Made by a program: the position numbers and the translations under genes. Shown piece by piece: positions 19,301-27,518 of a stretch of DNA of 64,000 nt. The DNA comes from Fibrobacterota bacterium (GTDB taxonomy: Bacteria > Fibrobacterota > Fibrobacteria > UBA5070), in NCBI GenBank assembly GCA_016715065.1, contig JADKBN010000031.1, positions 496,001-560,000 on the forward strand, given 5' to 3'. The first letter of the stretch is position 1. Each line of letters starts with the position of its first letter. The notes under the pieces were generated by a model, which did not search any database, had not been told where the DNA came from, and saw only the letters and a program-made list of their open reading frames with translations.

Positions 19301-21198
19301 CGACCATTCGCAACGCGGGATCCGCCGCGCAGGATGCCGTGGTTTCCTTCGAGGCGCTCACCCGTGAAGGTCGGAAATTGACTTCCTCCGAAAAGGTCGT
19401 GGTGGTGGGGGGCGAATCGGCGCTCACCCTGGATTGGCCGATCTCCGTTCCAGCGACGGACTCGGTGGTCGCGGTGGTTCGCGCGACAACGAATGGTCTG
19501 GCCGATGGGCTCGCGATCGCGATCCCTGTGCGCAGGCACTCGGTTCCACAATCCTCAAGTCGGCAGGGAAGATTCGATTCCACGCAAGGGCGTAGTGCGG
19601 TATCCATCGAATTGCCTCCATCTGCGGCAAAGGGGAGTGGACGATGGCGTGTTTGGGCCTCGGGCGGGTCGCTTCCGAACCTCATGGAGCCACTGAAGTA
19701 CCTGGCGGAATTTCCGTATGATTGCGTGGAGCAGACGCTCTCCCGGTTTCTGCCGCGCCTGCAGTACGCTTCGGTGGCGAGAAAGGCGGGAATTCCCAAC
19801 GATTCCATCGAAAGGATCCTGGATGCCGCCGACTTGGCCGGTATCGAGAGGCTGGAGCGTATGAGGGGATCGCAAAGCGGATGGGGTTGGTGGGCCGGTG
19901 CGACACCGGACCCGAAGCTGACCGTGCTGGTCCTGGAAGGACTCCAGAAGATGCGACAAGAATTGGCATCAAGATCGACGGGGGCGTCCAAGCGCCAATT
20001 GGATGCCGTCGAGCGGATGCTGAGGTCCGGGCGCGAGCCTCTTTGGGAAGCCGCGAGGAAACCGGAAAACCATCCCGCCTTGCGCTTGCAGGCGCTGAAG
20101 GTCCTGGCTGGCGAAGGGATGGGCGTAGAGGTGGACGACTTGCGAAAGGATTTGGCGGAAATCTGGAAAGGGCGTGATTCCTTGGGGACGGTGTCCCTGG
20201 CGTTCGCCTTGGAATCCGGCCACCGGATCGGGTGGGCTGAACTGGAGAGCGAGGTGGTCCATCGAATCGAAAAGCGGTCGATCCAGGACAAGCCGGTGGA
20301 TGGAGCCGCAGCGATGTGCCATTGGTCCAAGGATTCCAGCTGGGGATGGGCCGGCGATTCGGTGGAATCGTCCGCCTTGGTTCTCGCGGCGTTGGTGCGA
20401 ACAGGCAATGGAGCCGCGTTGGCCAAGCCGGGATCGGCGTGGCTGCTGAGTCGTGTCCAGAGTGGGCGTTGGGGATCCACTCGCGCCACGGCCAGGGCGT
20501 TGGATGCGATCCTCGCCACGTTGGAGTCCACCCGTGAAACCCCTTCGCGAGGAACTCTGAAGGTTCTTTCAGGAAAGCAGATTCTGTCCAACCTGGTGAT
20601 CGATGGATCCAAGCGGGACCTCGCGCAGGCGACACGCGAGTTCCCCGATGCCCTGGTGAAGGATGGCTTGCGCATGGAGTTCCAAGGCAAGGGAGGAGTC
20701 CAGTGGGCTGTTTCAAGGTCTTGGACAGACACATCGCGTTGGCTCAAGGAGCGATCGGGAGCCCTCTCGGTGAAGCGATTGTACAAGAAGATCCAGCGGA
20801 CGGCCGACCGCAAGGGTGTGGTGAAGGAAACGATGCTGCCGTTCGGTGGAACGCTGCAGGTCGGCGAAGAGCTCGAGGTGACACTCGAGTTGGCCAGCAA
20901 GGTGCAAGAGGAACACCTGATGCTGGAGGATCGCTTTCCCGCCGGCATGGTGGTTTCGCGTTCCGGAATCGATCCATTGCATCCATGGAACACCTGGATG
21001 ACCTACGGTGAAAGCGGACTGGACCGCATGACCTGGTTCCAATCGCAGGTTCGTCCCGAGGTCGTCCAATTCACGTATCGCCTCCGTGCGGAGCGGCCGG
21101 GCACATACCACGCCTTGCCCGCGCGTGCCGAACTGATGTACCGCCCCGAAATCCAAGCCAATTCCGACGAATCCATCGTGCGGATCGAAGGACGATGA
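16366..21198 (+). CDS. Alpha-2-macroglobulin with variant thioester motif (pair 2, gene A)
   Basis: A 1,610-residue A2M, closest within the window to the gene at 2672. They share the start region (gcatgcaccccgcc), the signal MHPALALCAFLAATNF, the MG2 motif TDRPVYRAGDLVHLRG, FWSDSV, GWGWWAG and the C-terminal VEDRFPAG-type domain. The thioester motif reads FPYDCVEQ: Cys1120 and the Glu-Gln pair are kept, but the invariant Gly before Cys is Asp. The thioester could still form but with altered geometry or reactivity. The N-terminal Cys pair (FDCKMGGIAC) is conserved. The gene ends TGA-C-ATG into gene B, as in pair 1. Confidence 0.9.
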   Translation: MHPALALCAFLAATNFVPSQATRLTWTPPPNSDGGSSSVDRQLVNTFDSAFKSGLPQERTAQATTAYLEQWLPKVQDEDALTRILRHFDCKMGGIACLDAASQRELRAWLVRTFRTESRQSLRDAFASSEIMSDEFRLFGDGDKSFSRVRPGDKIGFRRTSWSRESASVPASVSFEIGRIEFHDSETTQIVVLDTLKAFPDDAQAGSWSLEDTLPGPGLYRLTLLGDRAFQDAFVNQSWIDGSVLRSGRKLLVYGASFLPSQTGPFGVTVHFPDGTRQKLQTDSSGVAVLELARDYRGSDLAIVLESQGSLGFVHDPYLEKNAFDGQPFVWTDRPVYRAGDLVHLRGTILDRDNHGKLRRSTLDSVAVKVEDFQRTRVVAMDRSRQFSDTIRIPRSQKAGIVKACASSRENRKYFDQEQCVKWLVEEYRKPFFEVLVNPRREATVQGDSAVVEIQARTFHGSPVVGGIAKLAWPSESRRHYPMFDDQSPEPMEERTVSLDARGKAQVKIPTIEKDEEWDLPVRIAVTDPSNRVEETTASLPIWTSRLRAEVEFVPRRPGIGDSTKAVVLLRDKSFQPVGGWIQFRQVVSQNVVLDTLIRVAPTGICTLGILPREARHQRLELASSTSSMAPWSVQSVDVPYPHDRGEVQIDLGMGEAVVHPGDSIRMVVRNLRPGQSALATVERGEILQYKGLRADRSGVARWTIPVNEDCLPKILVNVQYADRNQMSQRSKTVFVVDSAANSGLSMELPAHGAPGAMLSVRVRLRDGKGRPIGGRFSLAVTDDAIWNVASDAALGRVIPDVGLVESIRRLGKLGVPQNSPMFSVNQPFLEILRRRLRSRSELELRSANGFSGQMVVGVPVQGLEFDELLELAPRQADDRDGYAAMMMGSGGGSAFEIRRVLKDLAFWSDSVVVGKDGSAVVKFKLPDDATRWRFVLRGLDDSTNFHERTSFVESRKPLLVEIHSPRFLTETDSASIGATIRNAGSAAQDAVVSFEALTREGRKLTSSEKVVVVGGESALTLDWPISVPATDSVVAVVRATTNGLADGLAIAIPVRRHSVPQSSSRQGRFDSTQGRSAVSIELPPSAAKGSGRWRVWASGGSLPNLMEPLKYLAEFPYDCVEQTLSRFLPRLQYASVARKAGIPNDSIERILDAADLAGIERLERMRGSQSGWGWWAGATPDPKLTVLVLEGLQKMRQELASRSTGASKRQLDAVERMLRSGREPLWEAARKPENHPALRLQALKVLAGEGMGVEVDDLRKDLAEIWKGRDSLGTVSLAFALESGHRIGWAELESEVVHRIEKRSIQDKPVDGAAAMCHWSKDSSWGWAGDSVESSALVLAALVRTGNGAALAKPGSAWLLSRVQSGRWGSTRATARALDAILATLESTRETPSRGTLKVLSGKQILSNLVIDGSKRDLAQATREFPDALVKDGLRMEFQGKGGVQWAVSRSWTDTSRWLKERSGALSVKRLYKKIQRTADRKGVVKETMLPFGGTLQVGEELEVTLELASKVQEEHLMLEDRFPAGMVVSRSGIDPLHPWNTWMTYGESGLDRMTWFQSQVRPEVVQFTYRLRAERPGTYHALPARAELMYRPEIQANSDESIVRIEGR

Positions 21199-21199
21199 C

Positions 21200-24100
21200 A
21201 TGATCACCGCGATGTTCCTGTGTGCCCTCCTGACTGGTGCAAATTCTGTCCAATCGCCGCCGACCCTTCTCGCGTGGGATCCTCCACCGGATTCGCTGAT
21301 GCGAACCGGTCACCCGGACCGGGTCTCCACAAAAAGATTCGACAGCCTTGCCTTGCTGGATCTGCCCAAGCAGCCGACAGCGGCCAATGCGCAAGCCTTC
21401 CTGGCAAAATGGCTGCCAAAGGCGAGCAATCAAGACGAAGTCGGGTTCCTGCTCGGGCGTTTCCATTGTCAATACAAGAGCGATCTATGCTTGGATTATC
21501 CTTCGCGCCAAAAGATTCTCGCATGGCTTGATCGCTACTTTCGAACGGAATCGAGGCAGAGTTTTCGCGACGCGTTGGCCGAGTCGAACTTCCTCTCCAG
21601 CGCGATCCGCTTTCGGGGATGGGGTCGGAGCGTCCTCGGCGTTCGTCCGGGAGATACGGTCCGTCTTCCGGTGACCACCTTTTCAGAGTCACGGATTCCG
21701 ATCCCCGCATCGGTTACTTTCGAGGTCGGCCGGGTCGGGTTTCACGGATTGGATACCGTTGAGGTTGTTGTGTGCGATACCCTGCGGGCGTTTCCGACCG
21801 ATGTGCGCGGGATCCTATGGCAGTTGGAAGACACGCTCCCCGGACCTGGGTTGTTCCGGCTGACACAGTTGGAAAACGATGGATTCCAGGATGTCTTCGT
21901 GAACTCGTCCTGGCTCGAGGCATCCGTGTTGCGTAGCGGAAAGAGTCTTTTGGTTTTCACAACGAGCTTCGATCCTGCGCTGAAAGGGCCGTTCCACCTG
22001 GTTGCCCGGTTTCCAGACAAAACCTGGCAAGAGATGTGGACGGATTCGAACGGATTGGCTCGCCTGGAACTGTCCAAGGAATACGACGGAAGCGAGATCC
22101 GGCTTGTCCTGGAGGGCGGAGGAAATGTCGCCTTCGCGGCGGATCCGTACCGGAATCGGGCCTTTGTCGATTGGGGATGCTTTCTTTGGTCGGATCGGCC
22201 GGTGTATCGCCCCGGCGATCTCGTGCACCTGGGCGGTACCGTCCTGGGAGTGGACGAGCGGGGAAACATCCGAAGATCCATCGCCGATTCGGTGGAGATC
22301 GAGGTGAAGTCTCTCCGGATGAGCCGTGATGTGGCCATGAACACCTCTGGACAATTTTCGGACACGATCCGCATTCCCGAGAACCAGTCTTCGGGCAAGA
22401 TGGAGGCTTGCATGAAGGCCACCTACCGGGACGATGATCGGAGTCCGTCTTCCGTGAGGGAGGGCTGCATGGCATGGCTGGTGGAAACGATTCGCAAGCC
22501 TGCTTTCGAGGTGGTCGCCATTCCCCGCATGGAGGCCACCGTGCAAGGGGATTCGGCGGTCCTGGGAATCCAGTCGCGCAATTTGGATGGGTCGCCCGTG
22601 GTGGGCGGAATCGCCAGGATTTCCTGGCGTTCGGATCCGGAGGATAGGACAAACTCGTATGGAAGGAGAGCTTCCGAAGGATTGGAGGAAAGAACCGTCG
22701 CATTGGACGTTCTTGGAAAGGCGAACGTCAAGATCCCTACCCTCGAAATGGGCGAAGTGTGGGAAATGCCGGTCACCATCACGGTGACGGATCCTGCGCA
22801 TCGGGTGGAGAAGACTGCCATCTCCCTTCCCATCTGGACGAATCGCCTCAAAGCGGACGTGGAGTTTTCGCCCAAACGGTTCGGCATCGGTGACTCGATC
22901 CACGCGGAGGTCGTATTGAGAAGCAATACCTTCCAGCCCGAGGCGGGATGGATCCGGTTTCGCCAACTGGCCGCAGGCGACGTGGTGTTGGATACTCTCG
23001 TGCGTGTCGAGGAGACCGGCGTGTGCAGATTGGCAATCCTCCCGCGTGCGACCGAGCAGGAGCGATTGGAGCTTGCCTCGTCCACGAACCTTTCCGCGCC
23101 TTGGGCATTGCAATCCGTGGAAGTCCCCTTTCCTTCCGATCGAGTTCAGGTACGTGTCGATCTCAGCTCGGTATCCGGAGGAGTCCATCCAGGAGATACG
23201 GCTCGGATGGTGGCGCGAAATCTCAAGCCGGGACAATCGGTGTTGGCTACCGTGGAAAAAGGGGAGTTGCTCCGTTACGAGGTCCTGCGGGCGAATGAAT
23301 CCGGCATCGCCAATGTGTCCATCCCCGTGGATCCTGCCATGTTTCCGAGATTCCTTGTCAGGGTGTGGCATGCGAACCGTGAAAAGATGGACAGCGACCA
23401 GGAGGATGTCTCGGTGGAGGATTCGTCCCCTGATCGAGGACTTTCCCTGGAGGTGCCATCGGAAAGTGCTCCCGGGGCCATGGTGGTTGCAAGAATTCGC
23501 CTGCGTGACAGACTCGGACATCCCACGGGCGGACGTTTTTCTCTTTCCGTGGCGGATGACGCGATCTGGCAGCTCGCTTCCGAGGGGGATCGGGAGCAGG
23601 AATTGCCCAAAGCTGGCGTTGGAGAACGCATGCGGATGCTGGGAAATCTTTCCGTCTCGGAAAACAATTGGCAGCCTGGCCGCGAGCTGTGGTACCTGGA
23701 AGTCCTGAATCGACGCATCCAAACGATTCGCGAAAGGGGGGCTACTTCCGCCGTCAAGCCGTCCAAGCGTCCTGTGGAAGGGATGCATCGGGAACACGAA
23801 GTGGAGGCGGTGACGGAGTCGTCCTCGCGCAGGGAGAGAAGCCGCCATGCTTCCGTGTGGAGAACGCCTCCATCGCCGGGAAGGAAACCTCGTGTCCGGT
23901 TTCCGATCCGTGACTTCAGCTATTGGTCGGATTCTGTCGTCATCGGAGCGGACGGGGTCGGGGAGGTGTCGGTGCGGTTGCCCGGTGAGACGGCTACCTG
24001 GCGGTTCGTGGTCCGGGGAATGGACGACTCAGGGAACTACCACGAGCGTGTCGCACGGGTCGATTCTCGCGACGATCTTCAGGTCGACCTCCATCCGCAG

Positions 24101-26032
24101 AGGTTCCTGGTGGAGACGGACACCGCATGGATCGGAGGACACCTTCGCAATCCTGGATCCGTGCAGCAGGAGACCAAGATCGCTTTCGAGGCGAAGTCGC
24201 CGGATGGACACAAAATGACCGCTTCCGGAAAAACCTTGGAAGTGCCGCCCGGATCCAGTGTGGACGTGGGGTGGCCTGTGATCGTCGCGGGCGGAGACTC
24301 CTTGGTCGCCAAGGTCCACGCTTCCGCAAACGGACGTTCCGAAGATCTTCGCGTTGCGATCCCTGTCCACGATCATGGTGAGGAGCACGTCTCCAGTCGT
24401 CATGGGCGTCTCGACTCCACCCGGCCCAAGATCGGGGTGGATCTTGCATTGCCTCCAAACGCCGAGTCTGCTTGCAGTTGGCGTTTGAGGGCGTCGGCAG
24501 GGGTTCTTCCAAGCTTGCGGGAACCTATGAAGTATCTCGAGGAAACCACCCATGCAGGATTGGAACAGACCGTTTCGCGATTTCTGTCTCGCCTGCAAGG
24601 TGCCGGTGCGGCGAGAAGGGCTGGGATCCCGGAGGATTCCCTGGAGAATAGCCTGGCTCCATCGGATTCTTCCATCATCGAACGCATCTGGCGGATGAAA
24701 GGTTCCCAGCAGGGTTGGGGTTGGTGGGAAGGTGCGGATCCGGACCCCAACATGACGGTCCTGGCGTTGGACGGTCTGCGGAAAGCGCGGACGGAAATTG
24801 CCAAGCAGCCGTCTGACGCGTCGAAACGACTGGTGGAATCGCTGGATCGGGTGCTGAAGGAAGAAAGTTACCTGCTGATGCGCCTTGTCCAGGAGAAGAA
24901 GAGCCCGCCTGCGCTGCGTCTACAAGCTCTGATGGTGATGGCCAATTCGGGCATGGAGGAAGATCGGGACCTGTTGCGCAAGGAATTGGCCGAGATCTGG
25001 GAAGGGCGTGATTCCCTGGGTGCGGTGTCCGATGCATTCGCTCTGGAAGCCGGTCATGGGATCGGGTTCGACGACCTCGAGAAGGATGCGATGGATCGCA
25101 TCCGCAGGCGGACAATCACGGGCAAATCCTTGTACGGCTCCTACGAATTGCGTCACTGGCCGATGGATTCCAGTTGGGGGTGGGCGGGGGATTCGGTGGA
25201 AGCGACGGCCTTGGTGCTCGGCGCGCTGGCGCGGACCGGCAACGACTCGTCCTTCGCGAAGCCGACGATTGCGTGGCTTCAGGAGCAAAGGAAAAACGGG
25301 CATTGGGGATCCACTCGCGCCACGGCAAGGGCGCTGGATGCCATCCTCGTCGCCTCGGGATCAAGCTCCGAGGTTCCGTCACGGGGTGTGCTGAAGATCT
25401 TCGCGGGAAAACGTCTGATGGCCAGCGCGCAGATCGATGGGTCGAAGCCAAGCCTGGCGCAGCTGGTGCATCCGTTCAGCCAGGTGCAAGCGAAGGACGG
25501 ATTGCGGTTGGAATTCCAAGGTGTGGGAGAGGTGCATTGGTCGGTCTCCAGATTTTGGAAGGACCCATCGCCATTGGCGCTTGCTCGATCGGGGGACCTT
25601 GTGGTTGGCCGCCAGTACAGGAAGGTCAGCCTGGTTCAGGACTCTTCGGGACAGGTTCGCGAAATCCTGGTGCCGTTCGACGGGACATTGCGATTGGGCG
25701 AAGAGCTCGAGGTGACGATCGAATTGAACAGTCGGTTCGGAGGGAACTACCTGATGGTGGAAGATCGCTTTCCCGCCGGCATGGCGATTTCCAGGTCTGG
25801 ATTCGATCGCTTCCAAAAATGGGGGTCCTGGCTGGCTTTCGGGGAAAGCAAAACGGACAGGATGAGTTGGTTTGTGTCGGAAGTGCGACCCGGCATCGTG
25901 CGTTTCGGCTACCGGCTCCGGGCCAAACATCCTGGCGTATACCACGCGCTCCCAGCCCGCGCGGAGCTCATGTATCGGCCCACGGCGAAAGCGAATTCCG
26001 ACGAAAGCGTCGTGTGGATCGAAGGGAAGTGA
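21200..26032 (+). CDS. Alpha-2-macroglobulin lacking the thioester cysteine (pair 2, gene B)
   Basis: A 1,610-residue A2M, orthologous in position and sequence to the gene at 7515: signal MITAMFLCALLTGANS, FHCQYKSDLC, MG2 motif SDRPVYRPGDLVHLGG, YWSDSV and GWWEG. The thioester site is THAGLEQ, with Gly1120 where Cys would be, so this copy is also non-covalent. It differs from its pair-1 counterpart mainly in a charged low-complexity insertion near residue 860 (RERSRHASVWRTPPSPGRK). That two independent B-type copies both lack the Cys while both A-type copies keep it argues for selection on the paired arrangement. Confidence 0.9.
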   Translation: MITAMFLCALLTGANSVQSPPTLLAWDPPPDSLMRTGHPDRVSTKRFDSLALLDLPKQPTAANAQAFLAKWLPKASNQDEVGFLLGRFHCQYKSDLCLDYPSRQKILAWLDRYFRTESRQSFRDALAESNFLSSAIRFRGWGRSVLGVRPGDTVRLPVTTFSESRIPIPASVTFEVGRVGFHGLDTVEVVVCDTLRAFPTDVRGILWQLEDTLPGPGLFRLTQLENDGFQDVFVNSSWLEASVLRSGKSLLVFTTSFDPALKGPFHLVARFPDKTWQEMWTDSNGLARLELSKEYDGSEIRLVLEGGGNVAFAADPYRNRAFVDWGCFLWSDRPVYRPGDLVHLGGTVLGVDERGNIRRSIADSVEIEVKSLRMSRDVAMNTSGQFSDTIRIPENQSSGKMEACMKATYRDDDRSPSSVREGCMAWLVETIRKPAFEVVAIPRMEATVQGDSAVLGIQSRNLDGSPVVGGIARISWRSDPEDRTNSYGRRASEGLEERTVALDVLGKANVKIPTLEMGEVWEMPVTITVTDPAHRVEKTAISLPIWTNRLKADVEFSPKRFGIGDSIHAEVVLRSNTFQPEAGWIRFRQLAAGDVVLDTLVRVEETGVCRLAILPRATEQERLELASSTNLSAPWALQSVEVPFPSDRVQVRVDLSSVSGGVHPGDTARMVARNLKPGQSVLATVEKGELLRYEVLRANESGIANVSIPVDPAMFPRFLVRVWHANREKMDSDQEDVSVEDSSPDRGLSLEVPSESAPGAMVVARIRLRDRLGHPTGGRFSLSVADDAIWQLASEGDREQELPKAGVGERMRMLGNLSVSENNWQPGRELWYLEVLNRRIQTIRERGATSAVKPSKRPVEGMHREHEVEAVTESSSRRERSRHASVWRTPPSPGRKPRVRFPIRDFSYWSDSVVIGADGVGEVSVRLPGETATWRFVVRGMDDSGNYHERVARVDSRDDLQVDLHPQRFLVETDTAWIGGHLRNPGSVQQETKIAFEAKSPDGHKMTASGKTLEVPPGSSVDVGWPVIVAGGDSLVAKVHASANGRSEDLRVAIPVHDHGEEHVSSRHGRLDSTRPKIGVDLALPPNAESACSWRLRASAGVLPSLREPMKYLEETTHAGLEQTVSRFLSRLQGAGAARRAGIPEDSLENSLAPSDSSIIERIWRMKGSQQGWGWWEGADPDPNMTVLALDGLRKARTEIAKQPSDASKRLVESLDRVLKEESYLLMRLVQEKKSPPALRLQALMVMANSGMEEDRDLLRKELAEIWEGRDSLGAVSDAFALEAGHGIGFDDLEKDAMDRIRRRTITGKSLYGSYELRHWPMDSSWGWAGDSVEATALVLGALARTGNDSSFAKPTIAWLQEQRKNGHWGSTRATARALDAILVASGSSSEVPSRGVLKIFAGKRLMASAQIDGSKPSLAQLVHPFSQVQAKDGLRLEFQGVGEVHWSVSRFWKDPSPLALARSGDLVVGRQYRKVSLVQDSSGQVREILVPFDGTLRLGEELEVTIELNSRFGGNYLMVEDRFPAGMAISRSGFDRFQKWGSWLAFGESKTDRMSWFVSEVRPGIVRFGYRLRAKHPGVYHALPARAELMYRPTAKANSDESVVWIEGK

Positions 26033-26294
26033 TGGAAGTTTGCGACTTAGGGAAACCCGGGTGGCCTCTCACAACAAGCATTCCAGCAGCAAGCAGGGCT
26101 CCACTTCTGATTTGTGATCCACCGTCGCCGACAATAAAGGCTGCTCCGGCAACGCCATCGATGCTAACGTTTTGGACGGAGTTGGAAACTTGCAAAAACC
26201 GTTCCACGTTTTCGATTTTTGTGTTGGCTGTCTTTCCTAGCTCGACTCCACCTTTTGATTGACTGATCGTCCCATTCTCGAAAGATCCGCTTGG

Positions 26295-27518
26295 TTACCG
26301 GGGGATCGACCAAGGCAGCGGCGTGGGGGCGTGTCCGTCCGGGTCGTCGAGCTTGGCGGCCGGCGAGAGGCGGACGTTGGCGAAGCTGCATTGCTGGAAC
26401 CGGGGCGATGCGAAGAAAGACAATTTCTGACTGACCAGGATGTTCTCGAATCGGCAGCGCTCGAACTCGGCATCCCAGAAACTCAAGGCGACTGTTTCCA
26501 GGTTCTGGAACACGCAATCCTGGAAATGGCCGGAATAGAAGGTGAGGTCTTCCACCTTGGCCTTCTTCAGGTGCACCCGATCGGAGTTCCCCTGGAGGCT
26601 GATCCCGTAGCCCTGGACATCGTCCAGTTCCAAGTCGCTCGTCTCCTCCAGCGAGGCGGAAGAGGCTGTCCCCGTGATCTTCACCTGGCGGGCGCCATGG
26701 AGGTGCACCGGACCGTGGCTCCCCTCGATTTCCAGGTTTTCCGCCGAGGTGGCCCGGGGTGTTCCTTGGGGTTCGGCGAAACGGGAATCGGCGATGTGGG
26801 CGTCCCACGAGGCGTGCAGAAGCCGGTTGGAGCGAAACGAGCAGTGCAGGAATTGTCCATCCTCGATTTCTCCGCCCGAGGGTTCGTTCCAGGTGTTCTC
26901 CGAGAATTGGCAGTCCTCGAAGCGGGGCGAGACCATCTGGAACGCGGAAAGATCGCTCTGGTGAAGGGTGGATTTCAGGAACACCGGCCGGGTCCAGGTG
27001 ACGGGGTGCTCGTCGCCCGACCACCCCGCGATCTCCACCGATTGGAAGGTGTCGTCGACCCACTCCAGGGGGGAGTTGTCGCGGGGATTGGGACCCTGCG
27101 ACAGGTCCACGATCCTGCCGCCCTCGAACCGATTCCCTTTCCAGGATCCCCCGTGGATTGCGATCCGCTCGATCAGGCAGTCCTTGAACTGGCAGTTCTT
27201 GAATTCCGCGCGGTCCATCACCACTTCGGAGAGGGTGCACTTCTCGAAGAGCACGTGGTCGAAGCGCGTCCGCTCCATCGACACATCCCGGAAGGTCCAT
27301 CCCACCAGGCGCAGTCCCCTCCAGGAGTCGGCGGGCAGGGTCTCGCCGTCCAGCCTCTGCGGGGTGTTCCCGTAGAGCTCCTGGAAGTCGGCGGGCTGGT
27401 TCAGCTTCTGGCGGATCATGTTGACGGAATTTGACACGCTGCAGTCTCCGAGGAGGCAGAGGAGGGAAAGGCCAAGTGCCAGGCGGATCCTAGTACTTGG
27501 AGAAATCCGGACGTTCAT
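26295..27518 (-). CDS. Pentapeptide-repeat-like lipoprotein, antisense to the A2M genes
   Basis: A 407-residue paralogue of the lipoprotein at 14967. The ATG at 27518 starts an export signal (MNVRISPSTRIRLALGLSLL). The expected lipidation Cys26 follows LLGD, a poor lipobox, so lipidation is uncertain. Phe/Leu recur every five residues (FDHVLFEKCTLSEVVMDRAE), as in pentapeptide-repeat beta-helices. The tail DDPDGHAPTPLPWSIPR also survives in the remnant at 16239. Its 5' end overlaps the 3' end of the metallophosphoesterase gene by 29 bp, so the two are co-transcribed on the minus strand. It converges on the second A2M pair. Confidence 0.75.
   Translation of the reverse strand: MNVRISPSTRIRLALGLSLLCLLGDCSVSNSVNMIRQKLNQPADFQELYGNTPQRLDGETLPADSWRGLRLVGWTFRDVSMERTRFDHVLFEKCTLSEVVMDRAEFKNCQFKDCLIERIAIHGGSWKGNRFEGGRIVDLSQGPNPRDNSPLEWVDDTFQSVEIAGWSGDEHPVTWTRPVFLKSTLHQSDLSAFQMVSPRFEDCQFSENTWNEPSGGEIEDGQFLHCSFRSNRLLHASWDAHIADSRFAEPQGTPRATSAENLEIEGSHGPVHLHGARQVKITGTASSASLEETSDLELDDVQGYGISLQGNSDRVHLKKAKVEDLTFYSGHFQDCVFQNLETVALSFWDAEFERCRFENILVSQKLSFFASPRFQQCSFANVRLSPAAKLDDPDGHAPTPLPWSIPR

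Noticed and set aside
26033..26294. Possible small gene between the last A2M and the antisense lipoprotein
   Set aside because: No frame with a ribosome site and plausible composition; treated as a convergent intergenic region.
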